From positions 55,937,997-56,001,996 of the forward strand of contig NC_091135.1 of NCBI RefSeq assembly GCF_041381155.1: DNA of 64,000 nt, written 5' to 3'. Every line of letters starts with the position of its first letter. Positions within the stretch are counted from its first letter, which is position 1. Below are positions 1 to 10,970 of the stretch, in pieces. A model generated the notes under the pieces. That model ran no database searches. It was not told the origin of the DNA and was given only the letters and a program-made list of their open reading frames with translations. Origin of the DNA: Argopecten irradians (lineage: Eukaryota > Mollusca > Bivalvia > Pectinida > Pectinidae). The position numbers and the translations under genes are program-made.

Positions 1-3000
1 GGATAAGTAGAATTTCTGAAAAATATTATTTAAACATGAGTTTATGATGATTATTTCAAGGTTTGGTCGAAATACGCACCTCATCATCACATTCTACTCC
101 AACAGTAATGTCGGTAATATTAGACAGTGTACTCTCAGTACTTTGATATTATAGAAAAAAGGGGGGGGGGGGGGGGGGGGGTAGACGAAATTAACCTAAA
201 AAACGTGGCATATCCAATGATTCATCAACTTGAGCTGTTTATGGTAAATCGATGATAACCTGAATATAATTTTAAACATCAAAATTTTAGGGTACTCGAG
301 TAGTGCCTTACTTATTCTGGTGCTCGAACGAAAAATTGAAAACTTCAAAAAGTCGTATTTTCTGTCAAATTTGATATTTACGTTCGATTTGTGATCGAAT
401 GATATTGGATACAGCCAAGTGTGATATGTCGTTAAAAAGGCAATTTTATGTGGTATTTTAAATCACAAGAAAAACGTGATTTAAGTGTTTTTACTATGAC
501 TTATGCTAGGTAAAAGGCCCAATGGACATTAAATTTACCAGTGTTAATGTAGGGGGCGCTGTAGTCCTAATAATGGTCCAATCGGGTTTTAAGTATTATA
601 GACATATGTGTATTAATGCAATTAACTAATTTAAATTCAAAAATCAAAAAAATATCGTGGGCGGATTTTCACCCTGTATGCAACATCTCCTTTCTAAGGT
701 ATTAGTAAGAATTCTAAGCATGTATTAGAAGGGTTACAGCATTACCATACTAAATATACTTATTTAAATATCACTAAGTATGTTCATATATCAACACTAT
801 TTAAATCTCGGTATGATATACAAAAGTATCGACAATGAATACGCTATTTTAAGGATTTAGTATAAATTTGAAATAATGATTTTTTTTTTAAATCTACACG
901 TATACTATAATTTAAAAACATACATCAGAAATATCATTGATGTATTTCTGCTTTTTAGTAAACGTTATGGATACAGTTTCCAAGGCAACAATATAGATAT
1001 ACATATTATTTTCGGTATATGATCGGTACTGTTACTCTAATATCACATAACTGACAACCGTCCACATTTTATTTTTACTCAAAAACTGTGCCTTGTTTGC
1101 ATCGTTATGGCAGAAGTTTGAAATAAAAACACGCATTCTAGATATGTTCATGCTTATTTTAGTGATTTTACTCGTAAAAAGATAGTGTTACATTATACTG
1201 TTTTTTATTACACAGAAATTTACAGAATATGCTATCTAAATCTCAGTCCAGACTGATCCGAACATCATTTTGATATCGCTATCAAATTGGACTGTTTATC
1301 TAATCTAAAGTTAGATATATGCTTGTTTGAAATGGTGTAAATGGAATGTTTTGAAGCTGAAAATATCTACATCATATAGCTAGAATAACCATTTACTCGA
1401 AAAACTCAAATTGTAGATCTAACGTATACGTATATGTGCTGTATATATGTATAGTACTAGGCTTACCTTGTGTAGCCGCGGACTACTGTGACATCACATG
1501 ACCACGTGACCGCCTAGCTCATTATCTCTGAACCGTGTAGTTGACACTACCCGTAAATCACGACCAAAACCAACCGATAGCGCTAAAAGCTAGGCGATTC
1601 GTTGGGTGGGACTTGATTTTTCATTCATCCAAAGCAATATCCTGACGTATTATCAAAAAAAATGTTGGCTGCACAAATCCTTTAAGATTGTAGCCTTTGT
1701 GGTGCTGGTATTACTTTTAAATTATACATACTTTATTCGAAAATCAAATGTAACTCTGTTTCCCTCTTTCATCATTTTTAATTCAATTAAAAAATAGTTT
1801 TTATTTACATAAGAGAGATGGATAATCTTAATTTGTATCTTTTGCATTTAAGTTGCTGACGAAAATATGTTTCTTTCCAATAATTATTTGATTTTTGATA
1901 TGAAAAGAGAAACTATTTGTTTTACTCAAGAGCATATCTAGTTGTTAGGCTTTTTTGTACTGTTAGGGAAGATGCATGAATAGAATTGCAATAATGTTAG
2001 AGTACATATGTTAGTTAGTTAACAAAAAATTCTATCACAAACTGTTGTTTTATTATGGTGTCTATGATCAATTTTAAATTTATGGTCAACTAGGGCAAAT
2101 ATTGATTTTTTAGAAAATTCCCCTTGCTATATTTCAGCCTATAAAATGCTATTTTCCCGGATTTCATTTTTTTTGAAAAAGTATCTTTTATAAGATTATA
2201 CCTATATCGTGTTTTTAAAATTGTTTAAAAGTGTGGGCAAAATCGATAGCATGCCAAATATTTCGAGCAAACCCAATATCCTCAATTTTTATCCTGACAA
2301 AAAATTGAGATTTCTTTGCTTCAAAATCAATTTGTCGTAAAAATAATTCGTATATATCATTATAAATGGATATGAAATAAATAATGAAGTATCTTTTATT
2401 AACAAAAATAATTAAAAAATGAAAATTATGTTCAAAAGATGGACACAAGGGGTCTCCTTGCCATATACCCAAAGTAATTTTAGAAACATCATTTCAGGCC
2501 CTTTATGCCTTTTTAAAACATACAAAATAAATAAACAGCACATAAAAAGTAGTTATTTACCTAGACCTTTAACACTGCAAAATTTGGAAAAATTCGGCAC
2601 GTGGGCGGATTTTGCAACCCCACCTTTAGGGGGTTGAAGTGATGATCTTTGGTGATGTCTTTCTAAATATTTTGGAAATCGAGAGTTAAAAATCTCAAAC
2701 CTTCAACGATTGAAAAACAATATTACTGCTTGAAATTAAAAGGGAATTAAAAAGCAACCGTAAAGTAAGACTAATTTATAAAAAGAATAAATACAAATTA
2801 TCTTTAAAATGTGTTTGATAACGTTTAAATCATGAATAGTACAAGTACAAATGTACTGATTACAATTTTCGACAAAATAAAAAAAACCTCTCGTTATGTC
2901 ATAACAAAAGCGGCTATCATGATATTAACAAAAATATGACAAACAAGGGAATTGGGCACAAAGACAACATCTGGTCTGTTTAGTTAACACAACTATGGAT

Positions 3001-3466
3001 CGATCTAAAGAAAGTCTTGGGAAACCAAGAACATGAAAATACAATGTACATGTATGTATATATTTATTTAATTATAATATTTTCCTGTTGTTAACATGAT
3101 AGTTAGTTTCTTTGTATAACTGCCTGTAATTACGTGTAGATATTTTTACGTGTTGATTATGTACTGAAGTGAGAATTATTTTGATGCCTCATTTGTCACG
3201 CTGATCAACAAATGAAAAAGGTCCTGTCAATATTTCGGCACGGCCGCCATTTAATGCCGTCATCATAGAAAAGTCGTCCTAGTTTATGCAATATGTTTCC
3301 TTTAATTGGTTCATTAAGAACCTTCGGTCGTGTATTGTTTCTTAGACGTCATGGGAACCTTTGATTTTATTCTATTTCACAAAGTGTATGGTCTTGTATA
3401 AGAATTATGTCAACACATAATCTATAATGCGCTGATATGGCCTGACCAGTCGTTTAATACTATAAG
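1..3466. other. AT-rich intergenic region, no gene seen
   Basis: No reading frame here has coding character on either strand; the few open frames are short and of AT-driven composition (Lys/Asn/Phe/Ile). The only low-complexity feature that stands out is a G homopolymer at 161-181. I recognise no RNA gene or transposon protein. Confidence 0.6.
161..181. repeat. G homopolymer (21 bp)
   Basis: An uninterrupted run of about 21 G follows six A. Its length in the assembly is probably unreliable, because homopolymers of this size are hard to sequence. Confidence 0.9.
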
Positions 3467-3845
3467 ACTCTTTCATATGTGGATATGAAGGATAGGGATA
3501 TTCTACCCGAGGGTCACAAAATGTATTAAAACGCTAGGCTTGCCGAGGGTTTTACAACATTTTATGATCCCGAGGGTTTGGTTTGTTTATTTTTACGTCC
3601 TATTAACAGCCAGGGTCATGTAAGGACGTGCCAGGTTTGTTGGTGGAGGAAAGCCGGAGTACCCGGAGAAAAACCACCGACCAGCGGTCAGTACCTGGCA
3701 ACTGCCCCACATGGGATTCGAACCCGCATCCCAGAGGTGGAGGGCTTGTGGTAATATGTCGGGACATCTTAACCACTCGGCCACCGCGGCCCCGTGATCC
3801 CGAGGGTAGAATATCCCTATCCTTCATATCCACTTATGAAAGAGT
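3467..3845. mobile_element. Fold-back MITE, interrupted by a SINE
   Basis: The left arm begins ACTCTTTCATATGTGGATAT and the right end is its inverted complement, ending ATATCCACTTATGAAAGAGT. About 48 bp of near-perfect terminal inverted repeat is followed by a weaker continuation of the palindrome (CCCGAGGGTCACAAAATGT against ACATTTTATGATCCCGAGGG). Without the inserted SINE and its duplicated target the element is about 150 bp, non-coding, and has the size and shape of a MITE. I cannot assign a superfamily because no clear target duplication is visible outside the arms. Confidence 0.75.
3578..3794 (-). mobile_element. tRNA-derived SINE with 13-bp target duplication
   Basis: Read on the minus strand, the element starts with a tRNA-Ser/Leu-like head: A box TGGCCGAGTGGTTAAG, then B box GGTTCGAATCC. 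A body follows containing CTCCGGGTACTCCGGCTTTC. The 3' tail contains GTCCTTACATGA and GCTGTTAATAGGAC and ends in an AAAATAAACAAACC-type A-rich end. It is flanked by TGATCCCGAGGGT at 3565-3577 and again at 3795-3807, a clean target-site duplication that fixes both ends and gives a length of 217 bp. Open frames across it are artefacts. The tail closely resembles the 48-bp minisatellite unit at 9.0-9.9 kb, which suggests that both derive from one LINE 3' end. Confidence 0.88.
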
Positions 3846-4899
3846 ATTTTTATTTCATACCTCGACATTTTATTGCAATTTTACAACTATAATATCCCGC
3901 CATTTTGAAATAAATTTGAAGAAATCCACGACTAAAATCAATTTTCCATACATGAAAAATTGAGTGATATTTTCAACCAAAAATCCGTTGTTTGCATCTT
4001 TTATAGTAAAACCAGTCAAATTTGTGAAAAAAATGTTAAATTTTTTTCGAGGAAATATAACGCTCGTAAAACACAGAAAATTGTACCATTTACGTATGGT
4101 TTAAATATTGGTTTCCTTCGCCATACATTTGTATAAAGTAGAATTATAGTATACGTTTGCACATCTTTAACCTGTCAACAAAGAGATGGATCGATATATG
4201 TTAAAAACATGACGGAGGATGGTGGACGATTCACCAATCTCCGTCACCTAGTGTACTACATCTAAGCCGAGTAGCCAGCTAATAGGCAAGGTTTGGTATT
4301 AATTCAGTGAGATTGATCCCATAAAGTAGCATAGAAATCCAGAAAAAATATTATATATAACTGATTTCAATTACTACTGCTGATTCATTATCATTGGTTG
4401 ATCGTTCATATCTATAGATAGATTTACGTCAGATGATCTGAAACTCTGGGGATGGGTGATAATATACATTGTATTGTAGATCGATTTGACTCTCCATATA
4501 ATAAAACTTATGTAGGACATTAATACGAAAAATATTTTCTTATTTGGAAATTATATTTAGTATGGATACGTACGTACTGTTAAAAATGTTATTTCTGTAA
4601 TAAGTTTCTCATTTGTCTTATTATCATCAATTAGTTTGAAGGATATATACCTGGTATATTTATTTTTTTTTTTCAGATTGAAAATAAGGTTACTAATTAT
4701 GACACTCAATATTGACCAATCAGAACCAAGCATTTGTAGTGAAAATATCGTTTTGGCTGGATAACCTTGTTTGGAAATATTACTTGCATCTTTTTCATTT
4801 TTAATTGTTGCAGCATTTTGTTACATTTGATTATTTTGTGTTAATGTTTCTTCGAAACGTGCGCCTAGTGAGTGGAACTAAATTAGTAAGCGGGCAATG
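3846..4899. other. Intergenic, nothing recognised
   Basis: AT-rich sequence without coding character. The segment from about 4850 to 4900 may already contain decayed LINE sequence, but no frame could be followed confidently. Confidence 0.5.
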
Positions 4900-7190
4900 A
4901 GTGATGGGAATAAACAGGTATTGTAGCAGATTAATATATTATGTACATTGAAGATATAAATATACCTGGTATGCTTTTAATTAAATATTTTGAAAAGGCT
5001 TTTGATTCTGTTAGTTGGAAATTTATTAACAGGGTTCTCTCTTTTTTAATTTTGATATTTGTAAATGGATAAAAGTTTTGCACTCTAATGCATTTTCCTA
5101 TATAAATCAAGGTGGAAATCTTTCAAACTTCTTGTGAGTCAAAAGAGGCTGTCGTCAGGGTGACCCTATTGCTCCCTATATATTTATTTTATGTGTCGAA
5201 ATACTTGCGATTAGAATTAATAAGAATATCAAAGGTATAAATATAGAGAGTATTCCAATAGTTCTTTCCCAATATGCGGATGATACTTCCCTTATTTTAG
5301 ACGACAGGAAAATATATTTCATGGAATCTGTGAACGAGCTTAATAACTTTGCAAAAATCTATGGTCTGAAAAAAAACAAAAGCAAAACACAAGTTATGTG
5401 GATTGGTAGTAAAAAATATAGTGATGATATATATTTTTCAGAATGGAATTTGCAAGGGGTATAACAAAATTTACAGTTTTAGATATAGACTTTAGTGTTG
5501 ATTTACGTAGAATCCCCAGACTAAACTATGATAAAAATAAGTTAAACTTAAATCTTTGATAAATACCTGGAAGAGAAGAAATATCACACCTGTTGGCAAA
5601 ATACATATCATCAAGTCTCTTCTGATATCTCAGTTTAATCACCTATTCATAACATTGCCAAAAATGGATAGCCTATTTAAAAAAAATGAATACAGAACTC
5701 TGTAAATTTTTATGGAATGGTAAAATTGAGAAGATAAAAAGAGATATAACTATTAAAAGTTTTCATGAGGGTGGACTTAAAATGATTCATTTAGAATCCT
5801 TTATTGACTCCCTGAAACTAACATGGATACGTAGGTTGTACACATCAGAGGCAAAATGGAGCTTGTATTTTAAAAGTTTTGGTAATGAAAACATTACCGC
5901 ATTGTGGTAGTGATTATATTTCAAAATGTCAACAAAACTGTAAAAACCTGTTTTGGAAAGATGGTTTCAAAAGTTGGTGTAAACTTACTTTAAAGTGTGA
6001 AAATATTAAAAAGAAAAATGATAATGTTCCTAAAGTTCCTATTTGGCATAATAAATCAATAAGAATTAACAATGAAAGTTTTTTTTATAAAGAATGGTTT
6101 CAGAAGGGTGTTGTAGTCCCGAATGATATGATAAAAAATAGTGAAAATGTTGTGTTTTACAGTTTATATGAGTTTAATCAGAAATTTAATATGCATACAG
6201 ATTTTCTTACATATCAAGGTGTAATCAATGCCATTAAAAAACTTTCTCATCAGATGAAATTTCCAATAGGATTTTAAATTACCCATTCATCCCAAAAAAC
6301 TTAGAAATATTTATGAAGCATAAAAAAGGAGCAAGTGATTTTTATAAGGCACTTTGCCAGAATACTACTGTTGTTACAGGAAGAAAAAAAATGGGATGAT
6401 ATTTTTGGTTTTGACAATCAAAAATGGAGACAAAAATACATTATTCCTTTTATCAGTATCAGAAGCACAAAATTCCAGTGGCTTCAGTATAAAATTAATC
6501 AGTATATTTTAACCACAAATTCATATCTGTTTAAAATAGGCCTTGTAGACACTCCTTACTGTCATCAGTGTAAAACTGAAATTGAGACTATAGTTCATAC
6601 ATTATGGGACTGTGAAAATGTTCCGTTATTCCTATCAAATTTTGAATCCATATTAGAGATGCTTTTAATTCCATTTACGTTTAATAAGGAATCTTTCATT
6701 TTTGGACTCTCTAACTGTAAAAATTATACAGATAATGTTGTAATTTTAGTACTAAAGCAATATATTTATAGTGCTAGATGTCTCCAAATTGGTTTATCAA
6801 TGAATGCGTTTAAAAATCTTTTGAAGGATATATACAGGACTGAAAAATACATTGCAAACACCAAGGGTGAAACACATGTTATGAAATTTGTCAATGAGTG
6901 GAGAAAATGGGAAAGTTATTTTAGAATAATGTCACTTTTTAAACTTTTTCTCTTAATATACTTTAATTGTTTTTTTGCATGATCTTGGTGTGGTATCTAA
7001 TCTTTTAACATATGATTTTATAAATCTCATTGAGAATGATGAGCCTTGTCAGTCCATTGCCACTTCTTCTTTCTCTCAGTTTTTTTCTACTATTCTTCTT
7101 TTTCACTTAATCTATTCTTTTGCTTTTCTACTAGGGTGCATTAATCGTTCAATTAAAACTCAAGAAAATTACTATCATATTGTATAGGGA
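4900..7190 (+). mobile_element. Decayed LINE, reverse transcriptase and C-terminal part
   Basis: This is a 5'-truncated non-LTR retrotransposon broken by frameshifts and stops. Conserved RT blocks can be read in order: INIPGMLLIKYFEKAFDSVSW near 4950-5025, RGCRQGDPIAPYIF near 5144-5185, and the catalytic QYADDTSLILDD at about 5270-5305. The part after the RT is spread over three frames (5686-5910, 5879-6277, 6335-6982), including ESFIDSLKLTWIRRL and a C-x2-C-x8-H-x4-C knuckle (CHQCKTEIETIVHTLWDC). A minus-strand relative lies at 53.0-54.1 kb. ATACCTGGTA occurs near both ends (about 4962 and 7191), but the upstream copy is itself part of the RT reading frame, so it is not a safe target duplication. 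No intact protein could be made. Confidence 0.88.
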
Positions 7191-7958
7191 ATACCTGGTA
7201 CTGTAAACCACTTTGTCAAAACACGGCAACTATTTTTTTTCTACTTTTCAGATTTGATATAATTCAGTCGAGTGATTATATATATATATGAAAACACGTA
7301 ATAACTAATTAATATATATATATAATGCATATATATATATATATATATCTACAGAGAGAGTAAACTAGCATTATATCTAGCAGCCCGTGTAAATAACTTG
7401 GTTTACAGTATTAGAGAAATTCAAAATTTATAAATGAATATTATGATTTAAATAATGAATATTGAATATCATATAGAAATGCTTTTTGTACCCATGTAAA
7501 ATCTCTTCAAAAATAATAAAAAAAAATAATAAAATAAAAAAATATTATGTACATTGTACTATGGTATCAGTAGGCCCAGTAGAGACATAAGACAGAGTCG
7601 TAGAAAATGTAATAAATTGAATAAGCATTGTTTCTTGATCAATGACAGTTATATATCATATTATGAGGTGACAATTTTAAAGTCCCGTAAATTTTGTAAA
7701 TGTTAACGGACGTATTATGACCAGTTTCAAACCAATCCGAGATGTCATTGGTATAAAGTAATATACCAAGTTTGGTTGAATTCGAACAATAAATACTTAA
7801 GTTATCACACGGAAACCGTTTTTCGGACGTCGACGCCGACGCCGATACCTCTGTGTCGCACTTTCAAAAGGCAAACGTGTTAGCGGAATTTTAGTAGTGT
7901 ATTCACAAGAAAGCCGGAAAGGGACACACCACATGTCATGCATACACATATTGATTAT
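7191..7958. other. Intergenic with TA microsatellites
   Basis: Contains TA dinucleotide runs at about 7278-7350 (two arrays separated by a few bases) and an A/TAAA-rich stretch near 7510-7550 that could be the A-rich end of the preceding LINE. No host gene is seen. Confidence 0.5.
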
Positions 7959-9000
7959 CCATTTGTTTGGAGGGACATCGAGGAAGAAGAAATTGCCAAA
8001 TTGATAAAAACAATTGAATTCAAACAAATCTCAAGGACCTGATGACATTTTCCCAACGGTATTAAAATAACTTGAATCTGTAATATGTAAACCACTACAA
8101 ATTCGTTTTCAACCAGTCAATCCGTACAGACTGCGTACCATCAGCTTTGAAACCGGGAAAAATAACAGCATTGATCATCTCGAGAAGAACAGTCTTATAA
8201 TCAGTCAGCAATTTGGATTTGTTAAAGGCTGGCCCACAGTACTCCAGCTCCTGAAAACCATGGATGAATGGACAAAAATAATTGATGAAGGTGGTAGTAT
8301 AGGGGTAATATATCTGGACTTCATGACAGGCTTTTGACACTATTCCACATCAAAGGTTGATCAGCAAATTGAAATCATATGGGTTTTCAATTGATTCCGT
8401 AAGATGGATAGACTTTTTGTTAATGGTCACAAATCTAAATGGAAACCAGTCACTAGCGGGAGACCACAAGGCAGTGTGCTAGGACCATCGCTATTTATTT
8501 TGTATATAAATGACTGTTTGCTTATGATACAAAAGTGTTTGAGGACATCAGGATAAAAAGAGATCTCCAACTGGACCTAGATAATCTTCAAGATTGGTCA
8601 GATAAATGACTGTTGAGTTCCACCCAGACAAATGTAAAACAATGACTTTAGGAAAAAGTAAAAGTTCTACTAGCCTTAATTTATATATGGAAACTTATGG
8701 TCATAGAACACCAGAAAATTTGACCCAAGAAAAAAATTACACCTTGGAGTAATTGTCGGTAATAAATTAAGCTTTAAAACTCATATGCAAGTCGGTGTGA
8801 ACACACTGAACTTTTAGAAAGCGTTCAAAGGCGGGCTACTAAATTATATGTACTGCCTGGATTGAAGAATTATTTAAATTAAGAAAGATTGAGATGTCTT
8901 CAGCTCCCGTCGTAAGTATATAGGCGCAATAGAGAAGATATGATAAAAAATATTCAAATTTTACACAAGGAAGCCACGATCTACAGTATCCGTTTCACAG
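7959..9000 (+). mobile_element. Second LINE fragment (RT domain, catalytic site deleted)
   Basis: A different LINE from the one at 5 kb. Broken frames read FGFVKGWPTVLQLLKTMDE near 8215-8265, then GVIYLDF, then the hallmark [20 protein letters not shown] at about 8452-8512, and later DLQLDLDNLQDWSDK and CKTMTLGKSK. These are palm-domain signatures of jockey/CR1-type elements. The segment expected to hold the catalytic F/YADD has been shortened by a deletion: about 8510-8535 goes from YINDCL straight to [10 protein letters not shown]. Further frameshifts are present, so it is a dead copy. It ends directly at the 48-bp minisatellite that follows. Confidence 0.85.
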
Positions 9001-9024
9001 GGACTTGTGTCATATAAACAGCCT

Positions 9025-9910
9025 GAGAGGTCGTCCTTATATGATCTTAGCTGTTGATAGGACATTATACGGGAGAGGTCGTCCTTATATGATCTTAGCT
9101 GTTGATAGGACATTATACGGGAGAGGTCGTCCTTATATTATCATCATAGCTGTTGATAGGACATTATACGGGAGAGGTCGTCCTTATATGATCTTAGCTG
9201 TTGATAGGACATTATACGGGAGAGGTCGTCCTTATATGATCTTAGCTGTTGATAGGACATTATACGGGAGAGGTCGTCCTTATATGATCTTAGCTGTTGA
9301 TAGGACATTATACGGGAGAGGTCGTCCTTATATGATCTTAGCTGTTGATAGGACATTATACGGGAGAGGTCGTCCTTATATGATCTTAGCTGTTGTTGAT
9401 AGGACATTTATTACGGGAGAGGTCGTCTATGTGATCATAGCGTAGATTGATAGGACATTATACGGGAGAGGTCTTATCCGTCCTTATGTGATCATAGCTG
9501 TTGATAGGACATTATACGGGAGAGGTCGTCCTTATATGATCATAGCTGTTGATAGGTTATTATACGGGAGAGGTCGTCCTTATATGATCTTAGCTGTTGA
9601 TAGGACATTATACGGGAGAGGTCGTCCTTATATGATCATAGCTGTTGATAGGACATTATACGGGAGAGGTCGTCCTTATATGATCATAGCTGTTGATAGG
9701 ACATTATACGGGAGAGGTCGTCCTTATATGATCATAGCTGTTGATAGGACATTATACGGGGGAGGTCGTCCTTATATGATCTTAGCTGTTGATAGGACAT
9801 TATACGGGAGAGGTCGTCCTTATATGATCTTAGCTGTTGATAGGACATTATACGGGAGAGGTCGTCCTTATATTATCATAGCTGTTTATAGGGCATGATG
9901 CGGGAGAGGT
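9025..9910. repeat. 48-bp minisatellite, about 18 copies
   Basis: Tandem unit of 48 bp containing GTCCTTATATGATCTTAG, GCTGTTGATAGGAC and ATTATACGGGAGAGGTC. Two unit types alternate in blocks, one with GATCTTAG and the other with GATCATAG. Because 48 is divisible by three, one + frame reads through as a 16-residue repeat (GRGRPYMILAVDRTLY), interrupted by indels near 9390-9490. I regard this as non-coding: the frame has no promoter, no flanking exons, and the reverse strand is equally open. The unit matches the 3' tail of the SINE at 3.6 kb and abuts a LINE 3' end, so it looks like an amplified LINE tail. Confidence 0.92.
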
Positions 9911-10970
9911 TACAATTTTTAAAATGGCAATGCAAAACGAGGTTAATAATTTTGAACAGTCGAAAAACTTAATAACTTACCGTTATCACTACACTCATCA
10001 TCACCTTCTAAACAATCTTATGAAAATAATAAAATAACACATTTGTTACTTTAATAACTTTTTATGCATATTCATCTCGGTTTCTATGCTAATCGTTTTA
10101 TGCATATCTATTTGGGTTTCTATACTAATATCAAAAGATGGAAAATATAGTAATTGATAAATCGGCGCCAACCCATCTTTAGCATAATGCAACCATTAAA
10201 GTTTGATATTATCTTTAAAAATCCTAATGAAGTTATCTTGTATGTCACAAGCATTTTCATTGCACAAAAACTCTTGGTGTACGAAATCGTAAAAGGTAAT
10301 TAAGAGTATAGTAAGATTCGCTGTGTTATATCTCCATAACAGAATTTTATTTAAGCTAATGCTTAAAGGTCAACTTCCTTTCCGAAACCGCTTTTAATTT
10401 TTTAAATAGGAGTGTAAAACAAGATTGCTAATTTTGATAAACTACACGATTAAAATCAAACAATTTTCATAACCCGATCGTCTTATGTTTCCCACTGTCG
10501 TCCTAATTACCGCGCGTAAGTTGACTATCACTACGGTAGATGGGAAAACAGCGAAATGAATCTTCACTGTTAACATAGATAATGGAGGGAATCTTGTATC
10601 TATTTGGTGTTGTAACCTCATCTTAGAGATTTTCTTATGTTGTTGTTATTTTTAAGAAACATTAAATTTTTGTTTCGTAAAGGAAGTGTGCCTTTAAATA
10701 ACCTTAACTGTTGATGTCAAACATAATAAATTAAAGCCTTCTTTATAAAGAATGTGGTGTTATTACATGAATAATTCATGAGGGTAAAAATTCTTATTGC
10801 CAACTAATGTAAATGTTAAATTAATCTTCTAATATAGTAATGAAGATAGGTTTCCAACAACCAAATAAATATGTTTATGTAAAACCCGATAAACATATAA
10901 AAACTATCTCAATTTATTTTCTTTATGCGCATAAGATTGAACAAATGTGGCTTGAATACAAAATTTAAGG
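9911..10970. other. Spacer between minisatellite and satellite, no gene
   Basis: AT-rich unique-looking sequence with no coding frame. A short local duplication is visible near 10060-10130 (two similar runs containing TTTATGCATAT and TCGGTTTCTATGCTAAT / TGGGTTTCTATACTAAT). Confidence 0.5.

Noticed and set aside
640..2610. Shared word GTGGGCGGATTTT at about 656 and 2602
   Set aside because: Only about 13 bp with no extended similarity around it; not enough for a repeat call.
3700..3794. Functional tRNA-Ser gene on the minus strand
   Set aside because: A and B boxes are present, but the unit has a SINE body, an A-rich tail and a target-site duplication, and the tRNA-like part does not close into a full cloverleaf by eye.
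9005..9898. Repetitive protein (GRGRPYMILAVDRTLY repeated)
   Set aside because: A 48-bp minisatellite automatically keeps one frame open; no splice context, the frame breaks at indels, and the opposite strand is also open.
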